A stretch of 64,000 bases of DNA from Oegoconia quadripuncta (GCA_949316235.1 OX438744.1:3911710-3975709), one strand, 5' to 3'. Positions 52,323 through 62,690 are shown, numbered from the stretch's first letter. Numbers and translations: made by a program. The notes: generated by a model from the letters alone, not told the origin.

Positions 52323-52428
52323 AACACATGTCCGTATTCATCATACAAACATATGCCCCTAGCGGGATTCGAACCCACGCCTTTTGGTATAGCAGTCAGC
52401 GTTTCTTACCACTACACCAAACAGGTCA
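52323..52428 (-). mobile_element. SINE-C, head half
   Basis: Minus strand: GACCTGTTTGGTGTAGTGGT, GTGGGTTCGAATCCCGCTAG and ATGAATACGGACATGTG. It directly abuts the A tail of the preceding SINE-A, and the 3' half is missing. Confidence 0.8.
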
Positions 52429-52519
52429 TTACAATCAAAGATTTCCTATTTTAGATTTTGGTCCAAAACGGAGAGTAAGTTTAGGTACTTCTTAACCGTA
52501 AATCACTTACCTCAAATGT

Positions 52520-52675
52520 ATCAACTACATCCACTACTGAAAATAGGCCTCCTCCATAGGTTTCCAGAACGACCGGTTGGAAGAGGCCTGCATCCAGCGA
52601 CTTCATGCGACCTCCATCAGATCGTCCGTCCACCTTGTGAGTGGACATCCTACGCTGCGATTGCCGGTGCGTGGT
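52520..52675 (-). pseudogene. RTE-type LINE RT C-terminal fragment
   Basis: The minus frame has RPRTGNRSVGCPLTRWTDDL and SRWMQAS, then NRSFWKPMEEAYF, matching the usual end of RTE-type proteins. One stop is visible. Confidence 0.65.
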
Positions 52676-52797
52676 CAGCCAGTCCCCCAAATGTGTTGGA
52701 GTTTCCGGGTCAATACGCTTCCACCTTCGACCTCATCTTCACTTAACACCAGGTGTGAATGAGGTCAAGTAGGAACCCGTTGTGCATAAAAAAAAAG
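52676..52797 (+). mobile_element. SINE-A, 3' half
   Basis: CAGCCAGTCCCCCAAATGTG to the A-run, with CACCAGGTGTGAATGAGG as a variant core. Confidence 0.8.
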
Positions 52798-53160
52798 TTC
52801 TTCGAGCTAATCAAAATAGCCGGCTATATTTATTAGGTATTTGCCGCATTATGGGCGCAAAATTATTGATGCAGCATTTTAGGTACCGACTATTTACATA
52901 CACCCTTTTTGTTTTTACACTGGAATTACAGATGAGGAAGTCGCAAGTTCTATGCCCAGTAGGATAATGTTAGATTTATCCTCGGTTATATTGAAAATAA
53001 ATAATTTATGGACATTTTTTCTATTTTTCATTTCTATTTCATTTGATTCTAATTCTGTGTTCATTATTTTCCAATAGTATCTAGTAATACTTCCAGTGTC
53101 ATCGCGAGGCCAACTTACACTGTATAGCAACTACACGGAATTTCGAAGTTAAAAGAAATG
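52798..53160. other. No gene recognised
   Basis: No supported feature. Confidence 0.35.
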
Positions 53161-53205
53161 TTAGGTCCTTACCTATGAAATTGGCGTTTTGTATGAAGAA
53201 TTATT

Positions 53206-53270
53206 TATTAACATCAGGTGCGATTGAAGTCAAGTACCAACTCGTTGTGCATAAAAAAAAAGAAAAAAAA
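53206..53270 (+). mobile_element. SINE-A, 3' stub inside MITE-G
   Basis: TTAACATCAGGTGCGATTGA, AGTCAAGTACCAACTCGTTG and an A-run. The insert is only about 65 bp. Confidence 0.75.
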
Positions 53271-53535
53271 GACTGTATTTTCCATACACACATTTTTTTT
53301 TTTTTTTGGGAACGATTAATATAAATTTAGCTAAACTTTGTATGTATTATCGGATGACATTAAGTTAAGAATAGACAGTGCTAATTTTTAAAAGTAACCG
53401 TTTTATAAAAGTTTCTGCGAATCTACGAATTATAATGGAAAGCATATGAAAAGGGCTGTGTTCAAGTTTTTTTTTTATTATGTGATTTTGCCCAGACATT
53501 AAAAAATATTATCTGTGTAATCGTCAAAAGAAATT

Positions 53536-53863
53536 TTTTTTTTATGCACAACGGGTTGGTACTTGACCTCAATCACACCTGATGTTAAGTGAAGATGAGG
53601 TCGAAGGTGGAAGCGTACTGACCCGGAAACCCCAACACATTTGGGGGACTGGCTATCTTATCTCTGACAACCGGAACACGACAATGCTATTATCATTGCT
53701 GCTTTGCGGCAGATTTAGATAAGATGGTGGTAGCTAGCCAGGCGGACATTTAAAATGTCCTACCACCAACCAAACCGAGTACTAACATGTACCCCGCTGG
53801 GGATCGAACCCGCGACCTCCGAATCGTAAACCCAATGTTGTTTACATTGAGCCACGGAGGAGA
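53536..53863 (-). mobile_element. SINE-A, full-length, inside MITE-G
   Basis: Complete on minus, from the A tail (T-run at the left) to a head with GCGGGTTCGATCCCC and TGGCTCAATG. Only the last few bases of the 5' end differ. Confidence 0.9.
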
Positions 53864-53989
53864 TATTCCATTTTCCAAAAAAAAAATTTGGAAATAGCTA
53901 TAGAATCGTAGGAGTTGGTGCATATGATTAACGAAGAAAAAAATCTCCAATTTAATAGGTAAAGACCTAATATTAAAATATAAGCACGC

Positions 53990-54320
53990 GAGTGCCCAGA
54001 CCGCTGGCAGCGTTTCTTCGCTGTACGCATAAATAAAGTCACTCCTATTTCCCTTAGGGGTAGAGAGAGACCACAGACTTCCACCTGCTACGATCCTGAC
54101 ACCTCTTTTGCTTCATTCACTCTCATGATGTTGTTCATAATGCTTGTCGGCTTAGGGTACCTTGATTTGGCCTTTCTATAAGACGTCCCCGATTTAATCA
54201 TGGTACGTTCCCGTGGTCTTCCCGTACCAACACCACCATATCATTTTAGTTAGTTAGTCTTACTTTATTCATCCTCTCCACATGTCTACACCACCTCAGC
54301 ATATCTGTTTCAATCTTTAT
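53990..54320 (-). pseudogene. LINE-6 RT C-terminal remnant
   Basis: Minus frames: MLRWCRHVERMNK, GTGRPRERTMIKSGTSYRKA, MNNIMRVNEAKEV and VEVCGLSLPLREIGV. The order matches the plus copies at 3327-3480 and 18755-19025. It has frameshifts. Confidence 0.65.
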
Positions 54321-54387
54321 GATCTCGTATGAGTTTGCTCGCTGTATTATTGTATGTTATATTATTTATTATATTACATTTATTATT

Positions 54388-54605
54388 TGGTTGGTGGTAG
54401 GGCATATTAAATGTCTGCCTGGCTAGCTACCACCATCTTATCTAAATCTGCCGCCAAACAGCAATGTTAATACCATTGTTGTGTTCCGGTTGTCAGAGAT
54501 AAGATAGCCAGTCCCCCAAATAAGATGGGGTTTCCGGGTCAGTACGCTTCCACATTCGGTCTCATCTTCACTTAACATCAGATGTGATTGAGGTCAAGTG
54601 TGTCA
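54388..54605 (+). mobile_element. SINE-A, head-truncated
   Basis: Starts at TTGGTTGGTGGTAGGGC and runs to ACATCAGATGTGATTGAGGT. The A tail is replaced by TGTGTCAAAAAATTG. Confidence 0.85.
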
Positions 54606-54817
54606 AAAAATTGTGGAGGCAGGTATTTTGGTAAGTACTTAGTACTAGTTATCGTTGAAAAAAAAAAAAAAAAAAAAGAAAAAGGGCTTGGGCCATATAG
54701 CTTGCTGCCAGCCCTCTGCTCATCCGATACTTCGACCAGACGTGTCGCCAGCTCTTTGAATAGCTGACGCCCCTCCGGTCCCCACGGCAATGGGGTCTAC
54801 CCCAAAGGGCAGAATTA
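54606..54817 (-). other. Unassigned frame between two SINE-A pieces
   Basis: The minus frame PWGPEGRQLFKELATRLVEV, SDEQRAGSKL looks like a fragment of a protein-coding TE. It is conserved-looking and richer in GC than its flanks, but I cannot name the family. A long A-run lies at about 54657-54677. Confidence 0.35.
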
Positions 54818-54905
54818 TCAGTACGCTACCACCTTCGGCCTCATCTTCACTTAACATCAGGTGTGATTGAGGTCAAGTGCTACCCGTTGTGGATAAAAAA
54901 AAAAC
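54818..54905 (+). mobile_element. SINE-A, 3' end
   Basis: GTACGCTACCACCTTCGGCC to ACATCAGGTGTGATTGAGGT and an A-run. It may be the other part of the copy ending at 54605, which would make the interval between a nested insert. Confidence 0.8.
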
Positions 54906-55153
54906 AATATGGCGATTTTCTTTTTTGTACACGGCGTGCATTTTTACTTTACAATATCACAGATAACTTAAGAGGGTTTATCCTGCAGAGAATTCCATAC
55001 AAACTTTAAACTTATATACTACTTTAGTAAACTATTGTATATTAGTAAATTGGAAATATTTTTACAAAACGTATTAGATACTCTTCTTCATGCTTATATA
55101 TAGATAGAGATAGCTCTGCTTATCTTAATATTAATTAGGTCATATTTTGTAAA
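54906..55153. other. No gene recognised
   Basis: Short AT-rich stretch before the Helitron. Confidence 0.3.
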
Positions 55154-55234
55154 TCTAAATATATAAAGGAAGAAGCTGACTGACTGACTGACTGACTGAC
55201 ATATCAACGCACAGGCCAAACCGCTGGGTCTAGA

Positions 55235-57018
55235 GTTCCCAAATTTGGCACGTAGGTTGCTTACGAGGTCTAGGGGAGCACTAAGAAAGGATTTTTCAAA
55301 ATTCACCCTTTAAGGGGGTGAAACAGGGGTGGGAAGTTTGTATGAAGAAACAGTATAACTTGGACATTTCGACTATTTTCGACTCGAAACTTCGCAAGAG
55401 TACTCCTAGAAACAAATAAGCTAATAGGTGTTTTGAGATTTTTCGAAAAACAACCCCCTGGGTTGTGAAATGGGGGTTAAAACCGTAAAATCGATATTGG
55501 TGTCGTTATTTAGGTTTTATGGGATGTTGATTTTGAAAATGACATTTATTTTAAGTTAACCCTCTAGGGTTGAGATAGGGGTGGGGGTTGATACCAAAAA
55601 AGTCAATATTGGTGTCATTATTTAGGTTTTTTGGGACGTTGATTACGAAAATACCATTTGTTTTGAAGCTAACCCCTTGGGGTTAGAGAATGCGATAAGG
55701 GTGAGTTGAGATTTTTCGAAAAACAGCCCCCTGGGGTGTGAAATGGGGGTTGAAACCATAAAATCGATATTGGTGTCGTTATTTAGGTTTTTTGGGATGT
55801 TGATTATGAAAATGACATTTATTTTAAGCCAACCCTCTAGGGGTGAGATAGGGGTGGGGGATGATACCAAAAAAGTCTATATTGGTGTCGTTATTTAGGT
55901 TTTTTGGGACGTTGATTGCGAAAATGACATTTATTTTGAAGCTAACCCCTTACGGGTTGCGATAGTGGTAGGGGTTAAAATCACAAATTCAAATTGGTGT
56001 CGAAGTCGAAGAGTCAAAGTCTCAAATTCGAAGGCTCAAAGTCGAAGGCTGAAAGTCGAAGGCTCAAAGTCGAAGGCTAAAAGTCGAAGACTCAAAGTCG
56101 AAGACTCAAAGTCGAAGACTCAAAGTCGAAGACTCAAAGTCGAAAGCTCAAAGTCGAAGGCTCAAAGTCGAAGGCTTAAAATCGAAGGCTCAAAGACGAA
56201 GGCTCAAAGTCGAAGGCTCAAAGTCGAAGACTCAAAGTCGAAGACTCAAAGTCGAAAAGTAAAATTCATAGTCAAAGTCATGTCAAAGTCATGTCAAAGT
56301 CATAGTCAAAGTCATAGTCAAAGTCATAGTCAAAGTCATAGTCATAGGCAAAGTCATAGTCATAGTCAAAGTCAAAGTCATAGTCAATGTCAAAGTCAAA
56401 GTCAAAGTCATAGTCAAAGTCATAGTCATAGTCAAAGTCAAAGTCAAAGTCGTAGTCAATGTCATAGTCGAAGTCGAAGTCATAGTCAAAGTCATAGTTA
56501 AAGTTTTAGTCAAAGTCATAGTCATAGTCAAAGGGGTGAATAGAATTTCCAAATTTGGCACGTAGGTTCCTTACGAGGTCTAGGGGAGCACTAAGAAAGG
56601 ATTTTTCAAAATTCACCCTTTAAGGGGGTGAAACAGGAGTGGGAAGTTTGTATGAAGAAACAGTATAACTTGGACATTTCGACTATTTTCGACTCGAAAC
56701 TTCGCAAGAGTACTCCTAGGAACAAATAAGCTAATACGTGTTTTGAGATTTTTCGAATTCAACCCCCTGGGTTGTGAAATGGGGGTTAAAACCATAAAAT
56801 CGATATTGGTGTCGTTATTTAGGTTTTATGGGATGTTGATTATGAAAATGACATTTATTTTAAGTTAACCCTCTAGGGTTGAGATAGGGGTGGGGGTTGA
56901 TACCAAAAAAGTCAATATTGGTGTCATTATTTAGGTTTTTTGGGACGTTGATTACGAAAATGCCATTTGTTTTGAAGCTAACCCCTTGGGGTTAGAGAAT
57001 GAGATAAGGGTGAGTTGA
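55235..57018 (+). repeat. Duplicated ~460-bp segment flanking tandem arrays
   Basis: Copies at about 55235-55705 and 56545-57018 share CCAAATTTGGCACGTAGGTT, CTAGGGGAGCACTAAGAAAG, GAAACAGTATAACTTGGACA and TTGGTGTCATTATTTAGG and are nearly identical. A partial third unit (about 55705-55990) repeats the second half (CCCCCTGGGGTGTGAAATGG and so on). Confidence 0.9.
55998..56540 (+). repeat. Minisatellite changing from 14-bp to 6/12-bp units
   Basis: From 55998 to about 56265 the unit is CAAAGTCGAAGGCT and close variants. From about 56270 the unit becomes AAAGTC/ATAGTC. The shared word AAAGTC links them. The long frame over it (55965-56501) is a by-product of the repeat. Confidence 0.9.
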
Positions 57019-57470
57019 ACACTTTGAACCCACCGGGTATGCCATATCACAGACTTTTACTACGTGTGGGTGCACCTGTTATGTTATTGAGAAATTTAAA
57101 GCCACCCAAACTTTGTAACGGTACTAGGTTGCAAGTCAAGGCTTTGCACCGGAACGTAGTAGAGGCCACTATTTTAACAGGACCTGCTCAGGGAGAAACA
57201 GTGTTTGTACCGCGTATTCCATTAATACCAAATGATCTTCCCTTTGAATTCAAAAGGCTTCAGTTTCCACTAAAGGTCTGTTTTGCCATGACAATAAATA
57301 AGTCGCAGGGGCAAACTCTCAAATTCGCCGGAGTAGACCTACGACAGGACTGTTTCTCTCACGGTCAGTTCTATGTGGCAGGCTCACGTGTAAGTTCACC
57401 TCAAAGTTTGGTTCTATTGCTACCACCTTCAAACATGGCAAAAAATTTTGTTTATAAGGAAGTACTTTAA
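57015..57470 (+). pseudogene. Helitron Pif1-like helicase, C-terminal fragment
   Basis: The frame has NPPGMPYHRLLLRVGAPVML, LRNLKPPKLCNGTRLQV, PRIPLIPNDLPFEFKRLQFP, CFAMTINKSQGQTL and GQFYVAGSRV. These are the C-terminal helicase motifs (including the SQGQT and VAxSR boxes) of RepHel proteins. The fragment begins abruptly where the duplicated segment ends. About 150 residues remain of a protein that is usually well over 1000. It would unwind DNA during rolling-circle transposition if complete. Confidence 0.85.
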
Positions 57471-57683
57471 TAAATATAAACCAGAATTTTTCAGAAAGGT
57501 CTTTTAATGGATCCCTGTCTTAATTCATTTACCTGGTTCCACATACTTGTTATCTGCCCAGGGTCTTTTCCTGTTTGAGATAAACTCTACATGGTAATTT
57601 TACTGCTGAATGTATTCCCGTGGGAAAGTAATAAAGTGTTGATTCATGTAGTCTACGCGGACGAAGTCGCGGGCAGCTGCTAG

Positions 57684-57877
57684 TAACTGATAAACAAAAA
57701 TCATGGCCAACATTGGCACGAAGCAAATAATGTAGAGTCAACCAAAATATAGATTTATGGAAGTCGATACAACAATTTTATATTATACGATTTCGTTTTT
57801 TTTTTCATTTATTTTATTGGGAAGCAACTTCGGCTTACGTATCAGCGGAGAAACTTAAACGGCTCAAATATGTCTGC
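57684..57877. other. No gene recognised
   Basis: Short unassigned stretch. Confidence 0.3.
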
Positions 57878-58496
57878 TTCAACATCATCATCATCAGCAG
57901 CCCTTAAACATCCAACTGCAGGGATATAGGCCTTCCCTCGTATACGAGGGAGTTTTTTTTTATGCACGATGGGTTCGTACTTGACCTTCACACCTGATGT
58001 TAAATGAAGATGAGGTCGAAGGTGGAAGCGTACTGTACCGGAAACCCCAACACATTTGGGGGGCTGGCTATCTTATCTCTGACAACCGGAACACAACAAT
58101 GCTAGGCGGCAGATTTAGATAAGATGGTGGTAGCTAGCCAGGCGGACATTTAAAATGCCCTACCACCAAACAAACCGAGTACTTAAACTTAATGTACCCC
58201 GCTGGAGATCGAACCCGCGACCTCCGAATCGTAAACTCAATGTTGTTTACATTGAGCCACGGAGGCGGTTGGCCACCACGCTGGCCCAATGCGGGTTGGG
58301 GACTTCACATGCTTTTGAATTTTTATTTCTCAGGCATGCAGGTTTCCTCACGATGTTCCTTCACTGTTTAAGAGCAGTCGGATAAGTAATTAAATTAAAT
58401 TTAAAAACTCATTGGTACATTGGCCTGCCTGGGAATCGAACCCGGACCTCCTAAATTGGGAGACCGCGACCTAACCGCTGAGCCACCGTTGTCTGC
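57878..58496 (-). mobile_element. SINE-D split by SINE-A
   Basis: 57878-57951 is the 3' end (ATCATCATCATCAGCAGCCC, CCTTCCCTCGTATACGAGGG) and 58271-58496 is the body and head (GAGCAGTCGGATAAG, GGGAATCGAACCCGGACC with the B box, CTAACCGCTGAGCCACCG with the A box). The insertion is at GAGGGA|GT. Confidence 0.85.
57952..58270 (-). mobile_element. SINE-A, near full-length, inside SINE-D
   Basis: Complete from the T-run to the head, with a small deletion near CAACAATGCTAGGCGGC. Confidence 0.9.
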
Positions 58497-58939
58497 TTAA
58501 GTGATATTTATGCGTCGTTTGGAATGTGAGGACCGGGCGGTCACAGCCTCCTCAGTTGGTTATCGGAGCGCTTGGTCGAAACCTCGCACGACCAGCCTTT
58601 TACGTACCACGTAAAAGTTTCATATTCAATTACTAAAATTTACCGATTAGCTCGTTTACGTTGGTTTGCTAAATTTGGTACCACTTAAGCGCCCTAAAAG
58701 TAAATGATAACCCGATATGTTTATCTATTAGAAGTTTATATCCCTTATTAAGTTATATATACTTAGATCTAGGGCATATACGCGATACCAAATTTCGAAC
58801 GGAAGCGAGCTAAACGCCAAGTTATTAGCAATCGAATGAAAACATTTTTTATTAGGTATGATGGCAAAAGGATGGTCTCTATTAGCAAAAAGGATATCTC
58901 GAGATCCGGGGACAATTTTTTTTATTTATAAATATTTTT
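58497..58939. other. No gene recognised
   Basis: No supported feature. Confidence 0.35.
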
Positions 58940-59078
58940 ATTTAGCTAATTTGTTAAAATTATTTAAGTAATCCTTAGTTTGTTTTTTGTAAATATCATA
59001 TTGTAAAATATCAGACTATTTAGATGATAAATGTTCGCATGCCAGGCTTTTTCACAATTTATAATGAAATATTATTTC
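58940..59078 (+). mobile_element. LINE-3 3' UTR fragment
   Basis: TTATTTAAGTAATCCTTAGT, CATATTGTAAAATATCAGAC and AATGTTCGCATGCCAGGC match 61215-61320. It meets the reversed LINE-3 copy tail to tail. Confidence 0.75.
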
Positions 59079-60000
59079 AAATCAAATCAAATCAAAATAT
59101 TTTATTTCATAGGATAAAAAATTATCACTTGAAAACGTCACTATTAATATTAATATTACATTTAAATTTGCTGCTCATTAACAAAGCTGACTCCCCAGAG
59201 AAGAACGAGCAAGAAACTCGATGGTTGCTCTTTTAAACAGGTGGTTGGTTACAATTCGTGATTTGATAATTATATTATGAATAATAAGACAGCTATGTCC
59301 ATGCTTGCTTATCATTCAAATAGTCAGTGATTTTATAATAGCCTTTTGCTAATAATTTCTGTTTTATGATTGCTTTAAATTTATTTAAAGGCAAATTTTG
59401 AATGTCTACTGGAACCTTATTATAAAAGCGTATACATTGTCCTTTGAAGGATTTACTAACTTTGTGAAGTCGGCTAACATAAACAGATAACTGGTTCTTA
59501 TTCCTTGTATTCACATTGTGCCTATCACTATTTTTAGCGAATAAGGTTATATATTTTTTTTGCTTATAATAAATTCTCATAAATGTATTGAGATGCCATT
59601 GTTAAGATATTAATTTCCTTAAACTTATCTCTACGAGACATTCCAGTTCCTAATTTATAAATGGCACGAATAGCATGCTTCTGCAGAACAAAAATGATAT
59701 GTATGTCAGCAGCGTTTCCCCACAACAATATGCCATATGACATCAAGCTGTGGAAATAGCTAAAGTAAACCAGTCTTGCGTATGTACGTCTGTTAAATTT
59801 CTGATTATTTTGACTGCATACGCTGCACAAGCAAGCTTTTTCGCTAGTTTCTCAAAATGAGGCCCCCACTGAAGCTTAACATCCAATGTCAGTCCTAAAA
59901 AGACAGTAGTATCTACAAGGTCCAAATTTATCACCTCGTACAAATATGACTGACATGTTTGTACGAGGTGATAAATTGGATTTATTATTATTATTGGATT
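59079..60000 (-). pseudogene. LINE-3: Jockey/CR1-group RT C-terminus and 3' UTR
   Basis: Minus frames give LDLVDTTVFLGLTLDVKLQW, LAKKLACAAYAVKIIRNLTD, HSLMSYGILLWGNAADIHII, MSRRDKFKEINILTMASQYI and NKVPVDIQNLPLNKFKAIIK. The long order matches the C-terminal third of non-LTR RT proteins. There are frameshifts near 59570 and 59760. The tail at the left is (AAATC)n. A palindrome (59921-59980) lies near the 5' end of the copy. Confidence 0.85.
59921..59980. repeat. Palindrome, 23-24-bp arms
   Basis: Arms 59921-59944 (TCCAAATTTATCACCTCGTA...) and 59958-59980 differ by one base of length. The spacer is 13 bp (TATGACTGACATG). The left arm is LINE-3 coding sequence. Confidence 0.9.
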
Positions 60001-60069
60001 ATTTATGCATTTAGTTTTTTTTTCAATCAAATATTGAGCCTCTTATAACAATCTGATTGTAATAGAGTA

Positions 60070-60205
60070 ACCACTCGAGTGTCTTGTTTGTTCATCTCAC
60101 AGGAAAATTGCGTTTTGCACAAGCAGTAGCTTAAAAATAGTTAAATCGGTCTATTCTGAGTGTACTCTGTGTATCTACAAAATAAAACGTTTATGACTTT
60201 GAAGA
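60070..60205 (+). mobile_element. LINE-3 3' UTR fragment
   Basis: ACCACTCGAGTGTCTTGTTT, CACAGGAAAATTGCG, ACAAGCAGTAGC and AATAAAACGTTTATGAC. Confidence 0.7.
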
Positions 60206-60660
60206 AAAATTTAATATTTTTTATATAATAATCGGTTATATACAGTGAATGTTCCTTTATTTTAGAGCTGAAGCCCGCTCCATATTGAGTATTCATAGAA
60301 TTCATTTAGCATGACATAACGTGCGTCATTTTGTATTTAATTACCAAGCTATTTAAGCTACAGGAGTTCATAGAAATCTACATACATAAGTACATACACC
60401 TGAAAAACAGTTTAAATAGATAAGTATCTACAATAAAAATCCAAATATAGTCGCGCGTTCTAAAGAGGCTTCCATCGCGGGAAACGCAGATTTAAATCAA
60501 CGACCCTTTTAATCCTACAAAGGGTCAATAAATACGAATCCCAAATGCCTAGTGCCCATAATTTTGAATTATGATATTTATAGAAGGCCGCGGTCACGAT
60601 AATCTTCAGGAACGACTAATCCAAAATGGATTTCAATATTATGTCTTAATAAAAATATAT
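60206..60660. other. No gene recognised
   Basis: No supported feature. Confidence 0.35.
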
Positions 60661-60664
60661 CTTA

Positions 60665-61701
60665 CTAGCTTTCCGCCCGCCGGTTCGCCTGCGTAAAATA
60701 ACTTTATTTAACTTACGGGAACTACTCACTATAACTATGTCTTACGGTATCTTGCTGTGGGGAAATGCCGCGGATATAAATACAATCTTTGTTTTACAAA
60801 AACGAGCCGTTCGCGCAATTTATCAATTGAGACCTGCAGTGTCACTTAGAGACAGATTTAAAGAGTATAATATTCTAACCTTTTCGTCACAGTACATTTT
60901 TGAAAATCTAATATATGTCAAAAAAAATATCGCATCATTTAGGAAAAATAGTGATAAACATGATGTCAATACAAGAAATAAAGATAAACTTGCAGGTCGC
61001 ATAAGTCGCCTCCACAAAGTCAGTAATTCATTCAAAGGGTTATGTATACGTTTTTTCAATAAAGTTCCTGTTGATATACAAAATCTTCCTTTCAATAAAT
61101 TTAAAGATACTATAAAACAGAAACTTATTGAGAAAGCATATTATAAAATATCAGATTATTTAGATGATAAACAATCATGGACATAACCAGCCTGTTCGCA
61201 TAACCAGCGTGTCTACTCTTGAATTATTTAAGTAATCCTTAGTTTGTTTTGTGTAAACATCATATTGTAAAATATCAGACTATTTAGATGATAAATGTTC
61301 GCAAGCCAGGCTATTTCACAATTAATAATGAAATATTATAACATTAAATAATAATTAATAATTTTGTAATATAAAAACCTTTTTTTTTAAAGAGCGACCT
61401 CTCGAGTTTCTTGCTTGTTCTTCTCAGGGGAAAATTGCCTTTTGAACAAGCAGTAGCTTTAAAAATGTAAAATCTGACTATTTTAAGTGTACCCTGTGTA
61501 CCTACAAAATAAAGCATTTTTTGATTTGATTTTGATTTGATTTTAACGGGAAAAAAATAACCTATATCTCAATCCTGGGTATATTCTACCTATATACCAA
61601 ATTTCATTCAAATCCGTCCATCCGTTTCGCCGTGATTCAGCAACTAACAAACAAATAAACAAACGAACATCCAAACTTTCGCATTTATAATATTAGTTAG
61701 A
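60665..61701 (-). mobile_element. Non-autonomous Helitron interrupted by LINE-3
   Basis: On minus the 5' end is TCTAACTAATATTATAAATG (from 61701) after an A, and the 3' end is GGCGGAAAGCTAG (to 60665) before a T. Its two parts match the copy at 19841-20082. The LINE-3 insert lies between about 60735 and 61546, at the AGTGAGTAGTTCCC site. Confidence 0.8.
60735..61546 (+). pseudogene. LINE-3 RT C-terminus and complete 3' UTR
   Basis: An open frame to 61186 encodes SYGILLWGNAADINTIFVLQ, RDRFKEYNILTFSSQYIFEN, DKHDVNTRNKDKLAGRIS, FFNKVPVDIQNLPFNKFKDT and KLIEKAYYKISDYLDDKQSW. This is the least damaged LINE-3 fragment, 150 residues with no stop. The 3' UTR ends AATAAAGCATTTTTTGATTT plus TTGATT repeats. 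It is 5' truncated on insertion into the Helitron. Confidence 0.85.
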
Positions 61702-61702
61702 T

Positions 61703-61910
61703 AGTAAACCATCTTATCTAAATCTGCCGCCAAGCAGCAATGTTAATAGCATTGTTGTGTTCCGGTTGTCAGAGATAAGATAGCCAGTCCTACAAATGTG
61801 TTGGGGTTTCCGGGTCAGTAGGCTTCCACCTTCGACCTCATCTTCACTTAACATCAGATGTGATTGAGGTCAAGTACCAACCCGTTGTTCATAAAAAAAG
61901 AAAAACAAGC
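61703..61910 (+). mobile_element. SINE-A, head-truncated
   Basis: Starts at CCATCTTATCTAAATCTGCC just after the Helitron end and runs to the A-run after CCGTTGTTCAT. Confidence 0.85.
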
Positions 61911-62114
61911 CTGTCCAGCGGCGGTACCAGTACTGAAGACTGTACCCTAGTATACGTAGAAGTTGGGTCCCATACCAAGGGCATTGGGGCAACACCAGGG
62001 TACTAAAGTGGCTCCATCAGTTATTTTTGTCAAAATGAAATATGTCAGATTTTTTAAGGCTATAAAATTATTTACTTAATAAGATTATGAAGAAAATAAA
62101 CACCACAGTGTTCA
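61911..62114. other. No gene recognised
   Basis: Short unassigned stretch. Confidence 0.3.
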
Positions 62115-62395
62115 TCGCCTTAAAAGAATAAACCTAACTAAATGTCTGTGAGTGTCGTAAAAGGCGACTAAGGGACTTTACAACAAAAACACATATAAAC
62201 TTGCAATTTCCAATCGCTAAGGACTCAACTGTCACTTGTGCATTGCTGTATATTTCATATGGTGAACCGTGGAAGTTGTTTCAAGCATTAAACGTATGAT
62301 GTTTGGAATATCCAAACGCTTATGTTTGAGATATCTCAGTCTGACCACCCTATTTGGGATAAAGCTCGGGAAGTTTTATGTATGTATGTAACATC
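62115..62395 (-). repeat. Repeat E copy
   Basis: GTGTCGTAAAAGGCGACTAA, GGTGAACCGTGGAAGTTGTT, GGAATATCCAAACGC and CCACCCTATTTGGGATAAAG, in reverse to 47095-47345. Confidence 0.7.
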
Positions 62396-62690
62396 TAACT
62401 TGCACGTTTTAACGGCTATGGGGTCACCCCTATCACGTGTGCTTTTCTGTATAACTCGAAGGGTGAACCGTCGATGTTGTTTCAATTATTAAAATGTTAC
62501 ATAAAAATTTACAAACGTATATAAGCCTGTTTTAGTTAAAGTATGTTTTGTCACTTTCTTTCCTTACAACATCTCCTTATGAACGACAGAGACAAAACGT
62601 TTGTAAATCTTTATGAATAAGACGGTTTATGTTTGAAACACACAAACGCTTATAGTTGGGATATGTCGGGCTACCCTATTATACGTTGTA
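62396..62690 (-). repeat. Repeat E copy split by MITE-P
   Basis: ACTTGCACGTTTTAACGGCT, GGGGTCACCCCTATCACG and GGTGAACCGTCGATGTTG, then MITE-P, then GTTTGAAACACACAAACGCT and GGGCTACCCTATTATACG. Confidence 0.65.
62499..62625. mobile_element. MITE-P copy 2
   Basis: ATATAAGCCTGTTTTAGTTA and GTATGTTTTGTCACTTTC, with a right end GAGACAAAACG and TTTGTAAATCTTTATGAATA. Part of the right arm seen at 45424-45578 is missing. Confidence 0.7.

Larger units (their letters stand above)
53161..53972 (+). mobile_element. MITE-G copy 3, with two SINE-A insertions
   Basis: Starts TTAGGTCCTTACCTATGAAA and ends TTAATAGGTAAAGACCTAA. The interior matches 2839-3260 apart from a SINE-A 3' stub (53206-53270) and a complete SINE-A (53536-53863). 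Confidence 0.8.
55154..57683 (+). mobile_element. Helitron with internal tandem arrays and helicase remnant
   Basis: The 5' end is TCTAAATATATAAAGGAAG after an A. The 3' end is GCAGCTGCTAG before a T, preceded by a hairpin-like CGCGGACGAAGTCGCGGG. A|T insertion fits Helitrons. Inside: (GACT)n, two copies of a roughly 460-bp segment (55235-55705 and 56545-57018), short tandem arrays between them, and a Pif1-like helicase C-terminal frame. The Rep domain and most of the helicase are missing. Confidence 0.8.

Noticed and set aside
55965..56501. 178-residue Ser/Lys/Gln-rich open frame, and the minus-strand Thr/Leu frame at 56289-56561
   Set aside because: Both are produced by the short tandem repeats and have no independent start context or conserved motif.
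57015..57470. Host Pif1 DNA helicase gene
   Set aside because: Only the C-terminal motifs are present and they lie inside a Helitron with both ends, so it is transposon-derived.
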